A program made the translations under genes and the position numbers. Positions 50,674-58,502 of a stretch of 64,000 bases of DNA are shown piece by piece; position 1 is the stretch's first letter; every line of letters begins with the position of its first letter. Origin of the DNA: JAEUHZ01 sp964552795. Its GTDB lineage: Bacteria > Planctomycetota > UBA1135 > GCA-002686595. The notes below the pieces were generated by a model, which saw nothing but the letters and a program-made list of their open reading frames with translations, had not been told where the DNA came from and ran no database searches. The DNA lies in assembly GCA_964552795.1 (NCBI GenBank), contig CAZKIO010000022.1, positions 1 to 64,000 on the forward strand. Reading direction: 5' to 3'.

Positions 50674-52629
50674 TCAGTCTACACGCCGTCGGCGCCGAGG
50701 CCGCCGCGTGCGTCCGTCCGCGGGCGCGGTCCCCGAACTGCCGTCCGTGCGCGGCGGTTGCGCGGGACCATCCGCGCGTCGGCCGCCGCCCGCGCGCGCG
50801 TCGCGCGCAGGGTCCTGGCGCGGACGGCCGCCGTCGCGGGGTGCGGAGCCGCGCGGCTCTCCGCCGCGGAATCCGCCCTCGCGCCGTCCGGCGTCGCCCG
50901 CGGGCCGCGCGCGCGGCGCGTCGTCGTCGGCGGGCCAATGGGCGGGCTCGCTGCGGTGGCGCAGCGGCCGGTCGCGGCGATCGATGGGGTCGTCGGGGCG
51001 CGGTTCGATCTGTGCCTCGCGACGGCTGGCGGCGGGCGCGTGCTCGTCGCGCGGCCAGGCCGCGCGCTCGCGGTCGCCGCGACCGCGCTCGTCGCGGCGA
51101 CGGTGATCGCCGCCGCGGTCTTCGCCTCCCCGGCGGGAGTTGCGGCCGCCGTGCGGAGCACGCTCGGGCCGCGGCGCGCGTTCCTGCTGCGGCGCGGGCT
51201 CGCGATCCCGCTCGGGTGCGCGCTCCGGCGCACGCTCGCGCCGCGGTCCGCGGCCTGCGTCGCGCTCCTCGCCGCGCCGATCGCGCGCGAAGCGCGGGGC
51301 GCGCTGCGGCAACTCGGCCTCCGGGATGTTCCAGGTCGCCTCGCGCTGGATCTGGTTCCACTTGCGGCCGTCGATGCCGCCGACCAGCGTGATCGCGCGG
51401 CCCGAGCGCCCGGCGCGGCCCGTGCGGCCGATGCGGTGCGTGTAGTCGGTGATGTCCTGCGGCGAACTGTAGTTGACGACCGTCGTCACGTGCTTGACGT
51501 CCAGGCCGCGCGAGGCGACGTCGGTCGCCACCAGCACCTTGACCTCGCCGGTGCGGAACGCGCTCATCACGCGGAAGCGCGCCGCCTGGTCGTAGCCGCC
51601 GTGCAGCGCCTTGATCGAGAACGACAGGCGCTCCAGCCGCCGCATCAGCTTGTCGACGTCCGTGCGCCGCGCGCAGAACACCAGGAACACGTCGTCGTCG
51701 GCGCTGGTCTCGATCAGGCGGATCAGCGCCAGCGCGCGGTCCTCCTCCTGCACGCGGATCCAGCTCTGGTCGATGTTGTCGACCGTCTTGACGCCCGAGG
51801 CCGTCGCGACCTCGACCGGGTCGCGCGTGTACTCGCGCGCCAGCTTGAGCAGCTCGGGCGGGAACGTCGCCGAGAACAGCATCGTCTGGCGCTCGTCCGG
51901 CGTCAGCGAGAGGATCTGCTTCACGTCGTCGATGAAGCCGATCTCCAGCATGACGTCGGCCTCGTCGAGGATCGCGAACTCGGTCCAGGGGAACGAGAGG
52001 AACCGCTGCTTGTAGAGGTCCAGGATGCGACCCGGCGTGCCGACCACGACCTGCGCGCCGGCCTGCAGCGCGCGCACCTGCGGCTCCAGCGGCTCGCCGC
52101 CGACGACCAGCGCGACCTTGACGCCGCGCGGCTTGCCCAGTTCCGCGAGCACCTTCATGACCTGCTCGGCCAGCTCGCGCGTCGGCGTCAGGACGAGGCC
52201 CAGCACGGACGCGCGCTGCGGATCGATCTTCGCCATCATCGGCGCGCCGAACGCCAGCGTCTTGCCCGTGCCGGTCTCGGCCTTGGCGATCACGTCGCGG
52301 CCTTCGAGGACCGGGCCGATGGCCAGCGCCTGGATCGGCGTCGGCCGCGTGATGTTCATGTCCGCGATCGCGCCCTGGATTTCCGCGCCCAGATTCCAGT
52401 GCTGGAAGGACGCGATGTCGGGCGGCGTGAGCGTCGGCTCGAGGGGGCGGATGGCCTTCGTGTTCCTGGCGGGCGCGCCCCCGAGCGCCGGGCCGGAGCG
52501 ACGGCCGCGCGTGGAGCGGCGGCCACCGCGTTGAGGTGTCTGGGTCAACTTGGAATCTGCAGCTTTGGAATCGGGCTGTCGTTGGATGGAATGTGACGCC
52601 CATAGGATAGGGGCCCGCCGCCCCCGCAC
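50674..52629 (-). CDS. DEAD-box RNA helicase with long Arg-rich C-terminal tail
   Basis: Up to 651 aa; the start is uncertain (GTG at 52629, or a TTG at 52548), as the first about 60 residues look non-conserved. Motifs: Q motif region TRPTPIQALAIGP, I AETGTGKT, Ia PTRELAEQ, GG, Ib GTPGRIL, II LDEADVM, III SATFP, IV VFCARRT, V TDVASRGLDV, VI HRIGRTGRAGRSG. After about residue 440 a tail of some 210 residues is composed mainly of Arg, Glu, Pro, Gly and Asp with repeats such as ERAPERAPERDREP, ending RRPRRRRRVD. Such tails in RhlE/DeaD-like proteins bind RNA and can promote condensation. It probably acts in ribosome assembly or RNA turnover. The ferredoxin gene follows after 44 nt. Confidence 0.92.
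   Translation of the reverse strand: MRGRRAPILWASHSIQRQPDSKAADSKLTQTPQRGGRRSTRGRRSGPALGGAPARNTKAIRPLEPTLTPPDIASFQHWNLGAEIQGAIADMNITRPTPIQALAIGPVLEGRDVIAKAETGTGKTLAFGAPMMAKIDPQRASVLGLVLTPTRELAEQVMKVLAELGKPRGVKVALVVGGEPLEPQVRALQAGAQVVVGTPGRILDLYKQRFLSFPWTEFAILDEADVMLEIGFIDDVKQILSLTPDERQTMLFSATFPPELLKLAREYTRDPVEVATASGVKTVDNIDQSWIRVQEEDRALALIRLIETSADDDVFLVFCARRTDVDKLMRRLERLSFSIKALHGGYDQAARFRVMSAFRTGEVKVLVATDVASRGLDVKHVTTVVNYSSPQDITDYTHRIGRTGRAGRSGRAITLVGGIDGRKWNQIQREATWNIPEAELPQRAPRFARDRRGEERDAGRGPRRERAPERAPERDREPAPQQERAPRPERAPHGGRNSRRGGEDRGGDHRRRDERGRGDRERAAWPRDEHAPAASRREAQIEPRPDDPIDRRDRPLRHRSEPAHWPADDDAPRARPAGDAGRREGGFRGGEPRGSAPRDGGRPRQDPARDARAGGGRRADGPAQPPRTDGSSGTAPADGRTRRPRRRRRVD
52603..52608 (+). 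promoter_or_regulatory. -10-like box before exonuclease III
   Basis: TAGGAT lies 44 nt before the ATG at 52653, with TTGGAT 15 nt upstream as a weak -35. It lies within the first codons of the longest version of the divergent helicase gene, which argues for a later helicase start. Confidence 0.3.
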
Positions 52630-52652
52630 AAGCCGCCCGCGAGGTTTCCCGG

Positions 52653-53417
52653 ATGCGCATCGCCACCTGGAACGTGAATTCGGTCCGTGCCCGCCTGCCG
52701 CGGGTTCTGGAGTTCCTGGAACGGGTCCGGCCCGACGTCGTGCTCCTGCAGGAGACCAAGTGCCTGGAGGAGCAGTTCCCGCTCGAACCGATCGAGGACG
52801 CCGGCTACTCCGCGGCCGTGTTCGGGCAGAAGACCTACAACGGCGTCGCGATCCTGGCGCGCGGCCGCATCGAGGACGTCGTGCGCGGCATGGACGACGG
52901 CGTCGAGGACGCCGAAGCGCGCGTGATCTCGGCGCAGGTGGACGACGTGATCTTCGTGAACGCGTACGTCGTGAACGGCCAGCAGGTCGACGCGCCGAAG
53001 TACCACTACAAGCTGGAGTGGATGGCGCGCCTGCGCGAGTTCCTGAAGAAGCGCTGCGACCTGGGCGAGAAGGTCGTGGTCGGCGGCGACTTCAACGTGA
53101 CGTTCGACGACCGCGACGTGCACGACCCGGACCTGTGGTTCGAGAAGATCCTGTGCAGCACGCCGGAGCGCAAGGCGCTGGGGGATCTGACCGCGCTCGG
53201 GCTGAAGGACGCGTTCCGCAAGTTCCACGAGGAGGGCGGGCACTTCACGTGGTGGGATTTCCGCACGCGGGGGTACCAGCGCGGCCTGGGCTTGCGCATC
53301 GATCACCTCTTGGTGTCGCCGCCGGCCTACGAGGCGCTGACGGAGTGCCACGTGGACTTGCCGGCGCGCGAGGGCCAGGCGCCCAGCGACCACGCGCCGC
53401 TGGTCGCGGAATTGTGA
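52653..53417 (+). CDS. xthA: exodeoxyribonuclease III
   Basis: 254 aa. It has the exonuclease-endonuclease-phosphatase fold with all family motifs: ATWNVNSVRAR (metal/substrate Asn), LLQETK (metal Glu), TYNGVAIL, VVGGDFNVTFDDRD (catalytic Asp/Asn), WWDFR, RIDHLLVS and SDHAPLVAEL (catalytic His). It repairs abasic sites and 3'-blocked ends in DNA. It overlaps or nearly touches the P-loop kinase gene downstream. Confidence 0.96.
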   Translation: MRIATWNVNSVRARLPRVLEFLERVRPDVVLLQETKCLEEQFPLEPIEDAGYSAAVFGQKTYNGVAILARGRIEDVVRGMDDGVEDAEARVISAQVDDVIFVNAYVVNGQQVDAPKYHYKLEWMARLREFLKKRCDLGEKVVVGGDFNVTFDDRDVHDPDLWFEKILCSTPERKALGDLTALGLKDAFRKFHEEGGHFTWWDFRTRGYQRGLGLRIDHLLVSPPAYEALTECHVDLPAREGQAPSDHAPLVAEL

Positions 53418-53437
53418 GCCGTCGTCCCGGCCTCCAG

Positions 53438-53929
53438 ATGAGGATCGTCCTCCTGGGCAACGCCGGCGCCGGCAAGAGCACCATGGCGCGCAGGCTCGAC
53501 GCGGATGCGGGCGGCGACGTGCCGCGGCTCTCCTTGGACGACATCGCGTGGGCCGAAGCGGCGCAGCGGCTGCCGCTGCAAGAGAGCCTGACGCGACTCC
53601 AGCGCTTCCTCGACGCGCACGAACGCTGGATCGTCGAGGGCTGCTACGGCGACCTCGTCGAGGCGGCGTTGCCGCGTTGCACGGAATTGCGCTTCCTCAA
53701 TCCGGGCATCGAGGTGTGCGTCGCGCATTGCCTGCGCCGGCCCTTCGAGCCCGAGAAGTTCCCCTCCGAGGCCGCGCAGCAGGCCATGCTCGACCACCTG
53801 ATCGCGTGGGTCCGGGAGTACGAGACGCGCGACGACGAATACGGCCTGAAGCGGCACCGGCGGATCTTCGATGGTTTCCGCGGGCCCAAGCGGGAGTACA
53901 CCTCCGTCGAGTCCTGGTCCGACGGCTGA
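53438..53929 (+). CDS. adenylate/shikimate-kinase-like P-loop NTPase
   Basis: 163 aa from the ATG at 53438. An in-frame GTG at 53414 overlapping the xthA stop (GTGA) would add 8 residues. It begins with the P-loop strand MRIVLLGNAGAGKST, then LSLDDIAW (Walker-B-like Asp pair), RWIVEGCYGDL, and a lid-like basic region near the end (YGLKRHRRIFDGF). This is the FlaR/AAA_18 type of small nucleoside or metabolite kinase; the substrate is unknown. Confidence 0.85.
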   Translation: MRIVLLGNAGAGKSTMARRLDADAGGDVPRLSLDDIAWAEAAQRLPLQESLTRLQRFLDAHERWIVEGCYGDLVEAALPRCTELRFLNPGIEVCVAHCLRRPFEPEKFPSEAAQQAMLDHLIAWVREYETRDDEYGLKRHRRIFDGFRGPKREYTSVESWSDG

Positions 53930-53958
53930 CCGCCGCGAACGCGGAAGCGAGGCACCGC

Positions 53959-54462
53959 ATGCACGTGCGACCGGAGCGAGACGGCGACCACGCGGCGATC
54001 CACGCCGTGCATCGCGCCGCGTTCCCCAGCGACCTCGAAGCGCGCCTTGTCGATGCCTTGCGCGGCGCAGGACGCCTGTGCGTGTCGCTGGTCGCCGAGG
54101 AGGGCGGCGAGGTCGTGGGGCACATCGCCTTCAGCCCGGTCTCGATCGAGGGCGGAGCGGGCGCGGTCGTGGGCCTGGGGCTCGCTCCCGTGAGTGTCCA
54201 GCCCGCGCACCAGGGGCGCGGAGTCGGGAGCGCGCTCATCCGGGACGGCATCGAACGCTGCCGGTCGCTGCGCACGCCGTTCGTCGTGGTCCTCGGCGAG
54301 CCGCGCTACTACCGGCGCTTCGGGTTCGGACCGGCGCACGAGCGCGGCATCGGCAACGAGTACGATGCGCGCGACCAGTTCATGATCCTGGAGATCATGC
54401 ACGGAACGGTCCCGCGATCCGGAGTCGCACGCTATGCCGAGGAGTTCTCGCTCGTCTCCTGA
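53959..54462 (+). CDS. GNAT-family N-acetyltransferase (YhbS-like)
   Basis: 167 aa. GNAT motif A is LGLAPVSVQPAHQGRGVGSALI, including the acetyl-CoA loop Q-G-R-G-V-G. The C-terminal VLGEPRYYRRFGF is the hallmark of the YhbS subgroup. It acetylates an unknown small molecule or protein. It is 29 nt after the P-loop kinase and 27 nt before the CPBP protease, probably one operon from xthA onward. Confidence 0.9.
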   Translation: MHVRPERDGDHAAIHAVHRAAFPSDLEARLVDALRGAGRLCVSLVAEEGGEVVGHIAFSPVSIEGGAGAVVGLGLAPVSVQPAHQGRGVGSALIRDGIERCRSLRTPFVVVLGEPRYYRRFGFGPAHERGIGNEYDARDQFMILEIMHGTVPRSGVARYAEEFSLVS

Positions 54463-54489
54463 GGGTTGGTCCGTGCCGCGGAGGCGGAT

Positions 54490-55938
54490 GTGGAGGGCGT
54501 GAGCCCGCCCGTCCCGCGCGAACCCGAGCCGTCCGGCTGGCGCCGCGACGGTCCTCGATTCGCGCTCGTCGCCTGGGTCATCGCGACCGTCGTCGTCGCG
54601 CTGTCCACGGCGTTCGCCGCACTCTTCGTCACGCTGACCGCCGTCGTGGGGGTCGTGCTCGCCGGAGAGCGGTCCCGGGAGCGGTTCGAAGCCGCCGCCA
54701 GCGACGCGATCGCGTCGCCGGCTTTCTCCTGGTCGGCGTTGATCGCGTCGCAAGCTGCGCTCCTCGCCTGTGCGTGGCTCGCCTGCCGCGCGCTGCGCAA
54801 GCCCGCGCGCGAGCGTCTCGGCCTCCGCGCGACACGCCTGGGACCTCTGCACGGAGCGATCCTGCTCTGCAGCACGAGCGTGCCCTTCGCCCTGGGTCTC
54901 CTCGCCGCCTGGCTCGTCGGCCAGGTGGTCGACGCGCCGGACGACGATGCGCTCGGCCTTCAGAGGATGTGGTCCGAGGGCTCGCCGGCGGCCAGCGCGG
55001 CATGGATCCTCCTGATCGCGCTCGTCCCGGGCTTCGTGGAGGAACTCTTCTACCGCGGGTTCCTGCAGCGCGGCCTCCTGCTGCGCTGGAAGCCCGCCAC
55101 GGCGATCGTCACCAGCAGCCTGCTCTTCGCCCTCGTCCACGGCGGCCCGGCGACGATGGCGGCGATCTTCCCGCTCGGCTTGTGGCTGGGATTCGTCGCG
55201 TGGCGGACGGGATCGATGGTGATGACCTTCGCGATGCACGCGACGCTGAACGGCGCGTGGACCGCCGCGATGATGGTCCTGCACCGCGATCCGGCGAGCG
55301 AGACGACTCTCAACGCGATGGGGCTCGCGCTGCTCGGCGTGGGCCTGTGCGCCTTCCCGTGGGCGCTCGTCCTGCTGCGCAGGCTGTCGGCGGACGCTCC
55401 GGATGCGGCCGCGCCGCCGCGGCTCCTCCCGCGCGTCGCCGGCACGGCCCTCGTCGCGGGATCGCTGGCGTACGTGCTCGTCCCGCCGGCGATCGAGCCG
55501 CCCGCGGCCGCGCCGAGCGCGAACTCCCTCATCCCGGCGCTCGGCGAACTCGAGGAGCGCGCGACAGGCATGGTCGTCTGCACGGCCGCGGGGGAAACGG
55601 GCGCGGTCGAGTTCTCCCTCTCGCCCGGCACGGGCACGACGGTCACCCTGCCGCCGAACCGCGCCGGCGTCGATCGCGTGGTGGTCTCGCTCGACGACGC
55701 GCGCGAGGTCGTGTGGCTCGCCTACGCCGGCGGCTACAGCGGCAAGGGCGGCGGGCGCCGTCCGACGGGGATCGTCGAGCAGCTCGCTTCGGGCGAGCCC
55801 ACCGTGCTGTGCCTGACCCTCAGCGACGGACCGCCGCCCGTGCGCCTGCGTTTGTGGATCGCGGATGACGAGGCGGGGAAGGCGTCCGCGTTCGAGCGCG
55901 CCGCGGCCGAGGGCTGGGCCGCGCGCGGGCGGTTCTGA
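54490..55938 (+). CDS. CPBP-family intramembrane protease with C-terminal extracytoplasmic domain
   Basis: 482 aa from the GTG at 54490, preceded by GGAGG; TTG 54466 and GTG 54499 are alternatives. About eight membrane segments carry the CPBP/Rce1 motifs: EELFYRGFLQR (motif 1, EE-x3-R), LLFALVHGG (motif 2, F-x3-H) and HATLNG (motif 3), so catalysis is expected. Beyond a last membrane segment the final about 150 residues form a soluble beta-rich region (VEFSLSPGTGTTVTLPP, VDRVVVSLDDAREVVWLAYAGGYSG, VLCLTLSDGPPPVRLRLWI) that normal CPBP proteins lack. Its role is unknown. Confidence 0.85.
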   Translation: MEGVSPPVPREPEPSGWRRDGPRFALVAWVIATVVVALSTAFAALFVTLTAVVGVVLAGERSRERFEAAASDAIASPAFSWSALIASQAALLACAWLACRALRKPARERLGLRATRLGPLHGAILLCSTSVPFALGLLAAWLVGQVVDAPDDDALGLQRMWSEGSPAASAAWILLIALVPGFVEELFYRGFLQRGLLLRWKPATAIVTSSLLFALVHGGPATMAAIFPLGLWLGFVAWRTGSMVMTFAMHATLNGAWTAAMMVLHRDPASETTLNAMGLALLGVGLCAFPWALVLLRRLSADAPDAAAPPRLLPRVAGTALVAGSLAYVLVPPAIEPPAAAPSANSLIPALGELEERATGMVVCTAAGETGAVEFSLSPGTGTTVTLPPNRAGVDRVVVSLDDAREVVWLAYAGGYSGKGGGRRPTGIVEQLASGEPTVLCLTLSDGPPPVRLRLWIADDEAGKASAFERAAAEGWAARGRF

Positions 55939-56084
55939 CCCGCGCGGCCCCTCCGGACCGCCTGCAGGAGGGCCGGGGAATCGTGGAATCCCGGTCCTGC
56001 CGGCCGGGGGCCGTGCAGGTCCGAGTCCTGCGCCGCGGCCTCCTCGCGGCCCGCACCCGCAACGCACCTCCCCGAACGACCACC

Positions 56085-58430
56085 ATGAAGCCCTACCACG
56101 CACTGCTCCTCGCCATCGTGTCCCTGTCCGCGCCGGTTCCGGCCGCTGTCCAGGACGCCCACCCGCTCCCCGAACCTGCCCGGCCGACCGTGATCCCGAC
56201 GGGGATCGATGTGCCCGGCGTCTACCTCGACCGGCCCGGCGACGGTGCGCTGTGGGCGCGCGGCCGGCGTTGGAAGGCGAGCTTCGATTCCGCGGGCGCG
56301 ACCTACTGGGCCGGATTCGGCCCGCGGCAGGCGCGCAGCATTCCGCACTCCCTGTCGCCCGACCTCGTGACCGTCGGCGGCCAGGCGCTCGCGTTCGATC
56401 GATCGGCCGAGGCGCAGGTCTTCGGCCAGCGCGTCGAGATCGACCGCGGCGCCTTCGTCGAGACCTACGAGCTGGGCGTCGACTCGATCGAGCAGCTCTT
56501 CGTGTTCGACGCGCTGCCGCGCGCGGGCGAGATCGTCGTCAACATCCCCGTCGCGAGCGAGCTCGCCGGCACGGAGACCGACGCGGGCCTGGAGTTCCGC
56601 GGCGAGAACGGCCGCGTGACCTACAGCCGCGCGGTGGCCATCGACGCGCGCGGCCGCCGCGCGGCGGCGCCGACGCGCCTCGTCGACGGCCAGATCCGGA
56701 TCACCGTAGGCGCGGACTTCCTGGCCGGCGCCGCGCTGCCGCTCGTGATCGATCCCGTCGTGAGCCAGTTCTGGCTCGATTCCTTCGTCGAGGACCGGCG
56801 CTCGCCCGACATGGTGTGGGATCCCTTCCACCAGGTCTGGATGGCCGTCTACGAGGAGATCTTCTCCGCGACGGACACGGACGTCGTGGTGAAGATGCTG
56901 AACGCGAGCGGCGTGCTGAGCGCCCAGGGCTACGTGGACTTCACCAGCACGTCGTGGATCCGGCCGCGCATCGCGAACAACGGCTCGTCGCACCGCTGCC
57001 TCGTCGTGGCCGAGCGCACGAGCTCGACCCCGAAGACCAGCATGGGCCGCATGGTCTATCCGAACGGCACGATCATCACCATGGACTCGCAGTTCGACCT
57101 CGGCGGCACGATCTCGGGCGACAAGCTGACGCCGGACGTCGGCGGCGACCCCCGGACGACGGGCTCGACGAACTTCTGCGTCGTCTTCGAACGCACGATC
57201 ACGTCGGGCGGCAGCGAGATGGCCTACCGCATGGTGACCTCGCTCGGGGCGCCCGTCGGCACGAGCCCCTCCTTCTTCGCCGCGCCGACCGGTTCGCGCG
57301 ACAAGACGCCCACCATCTCGCGCTCGAACGGCGGGACGAACTGGCTCGTCGCCTGGATCCACGAGTCCTCGTTCCCCCTGTTCGACGGCGTCACCGCGGC
57401 CCGCATCAACGCCGCGGGAACGGTCGTCACCATCCCCTTCGCCGTGAGCGGATCGAACAACAACTTCGACTTCTCGCCGAGCGCGTCGTCGCCGCTCGCC
57501 GGTACCGAGCGCTGCCTGATCACGTTCGCACGCCGGCCGCTCGTCCCGATCGGGTCGACCGCGGACATCCGCGTCGCGGCGCTCGACGGGGCTACGGTGC
57601 TGCAGTCGCTGAACCTCACGGCGCTCGAGGCCTCCGGGCAGCAGGCGCAGGAGCAGCACTCTCCCTCGGTCGACAGCGACGGCCAGCACTTCCTGGTCGC
57701 GTACTCCGAGTTCGACCCGGTGTTCGGACACGACAACGTGTTCGCATCGGACCTGTTCCTGTCGGGTGGCCAGCTCGGCCTGGCCCAGTCGCACGTCCAG
57801 CTCCACAGCGGCCTGGGCTTGACCCAGCGGGCCTCCCAGGTCGCGGCGATGCGCTCGCCTTCGGGCGTCGCGCACCGCTACGGCGTGATCTACGAGGTGC
57901 GCGCCAACGACCAGAACTTCGACATCTCAGCCGTGCTCTTCGACGGCGTCGAAGGCGGCAGCACGAGCCCCATCTGCGGCAGCAACAACGGCACGGCCTG
58001 CCCGTGCGGCAACCAGGGCGCCAGCGGCAACGGCTGCGCCAACTCGGCCAACGCCGCCGGCGCGGGGCTGGCGGCCTCGGGCAGGGCTTCGACGGTCAGT
58101 GACACGCTGCGCCTCGAGGCGAGCGGGATGCCGTCCACAACGACGTGCCTCTTCTTCCAGGGCAGCGCGCAGAACGCGGCCGCAGCGTTCGGCGACGGCC
58201 TCCTGTGCACCGGCGGGACGGTCATCCGCCTCGCGACGAAGACGGCTGCGTCGGGCGCCGCGCAGTACCCGGCCGCGGGCTCGAGCGATCCGGCGATCAG
58301 CGTGCGCGGCGCAGTGCCGCTCGACGGCGGCGCGCGCTTCTACCAGGTCTGGTACCGCAACAGCGCCGATTTCTGCACGACGGCGACGTTCAACACCACG
58401 AGCGGCGTCGCCGTGAACTGGGCGCGCTGA
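56085..58430 (+). CDS. large secreted protein with C-terminal CPCGN domain
   Basis: 781 aa from the ATG at 56085, where the signal peptide begins (MKPYHALLLAIVSLSAPVPA); the start context is ccaccATG with no ribosome binding site. Residues 25-220 are a beta-rich region (WKASFDSAGATYWAGF, EQLFVFDALPRAGEIVVNI). The middle (about 220-620) consists of repeated strands of beta-propeller type (PDMVWDPFHQVWMAVYEE, RCLVVAERTSS, NWLVAWIHESS, HFLVAYSEFDP). The last about 150 residues (ACPCGNQGASGNGCANS, AFGDGLLCTGG, LATKTAASGAAQYP, YQVWYRNSADFC) are the same domain as in the tandem pair at 12916-15269. Function unknown. Confidence 0.85.
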   Translation: MKPYHALLLAIVSLSAPVPAAVQDAHPLPEPARPTVIPTGIDVPGVYLDRPGDGALWARGRRWKASFDSAGATYWAGFGPRQARSIPHSLSPDLVTVGGQALAFDRSAEAQVFGQRVEIDRGAFVETYELGVDSIEQLFVFDALPRAGEIVVNIPVASELAGTETDAGLEFRGENGRVTYSRAVAIDARGRRAAAPTRLVDGQIRITVGADFLAGAALPLVIDPVVSQFWLDSFVEDRRSPDMVWDPFHQVWMAVYEEIFSATDTDVVVKMLNASGVLSAQGYVDFTSTSWIRPRIANNGSSHRCLVVAERTSSTPKTSMGRMVYPNGTIITMDSQFDLGGTISGDKLTPDVGGDPRTTGSTNFCVVFERTITSGGSEMAYRMVTSLGAPVGTSPSFFAAPTGSRDKTPTISRSNGGTNWLVAWIHESSFPLFDGVTAARINAAGTVVTIPFAVSGSNNNFDFSPSASSPLAGTERCLITFARRPLVPIGSTADIRVAALDGATVLQSLNLTALEASGQQAQEQHSPSVDSDGQHFLVAYSEFDPVFGHDNVFASDLFLSGGQLGLAQSHVQLHSGLGLTQRASQVAAMRSPSGVAHRYGVIYEVRANDQNFDISAVLFDGVEGGSTSPICGSNNGTACPCGNQGASGNGCANSANAAGAGLAASGRASTVSDTLRLEASGMPSTTTCLFFQGSAQNAAAAFGDGLLCTGGTVIRLATKTAASGAAQYPAAGSSDPAISVRGAVPLDGGARFYQVWYRNSADFCTTATFNTTSGVAVNWAR

Positions 58431-58449
58431 GCCCGAGGGAGGTTCGCCA

Positions 58450-58487
58450 GGGCGCGCCGTCTCCCGCACGCGGGGGGCGGCGCGCCC
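58450..58487. terminator. hairpin between convergent genes
   Basis: gggcgcgccg (58450-58459) pairs perfectly with cggcgcgccc (58478-58487), and the inner cccgc/gcggg extends the stem. It lies between the secreted-protein stop and the convergent kinase stop. No T tract. Confidence 0.7.
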
Positions 58488-58502
58488 GCTGCATCGGCGC
58501 GC

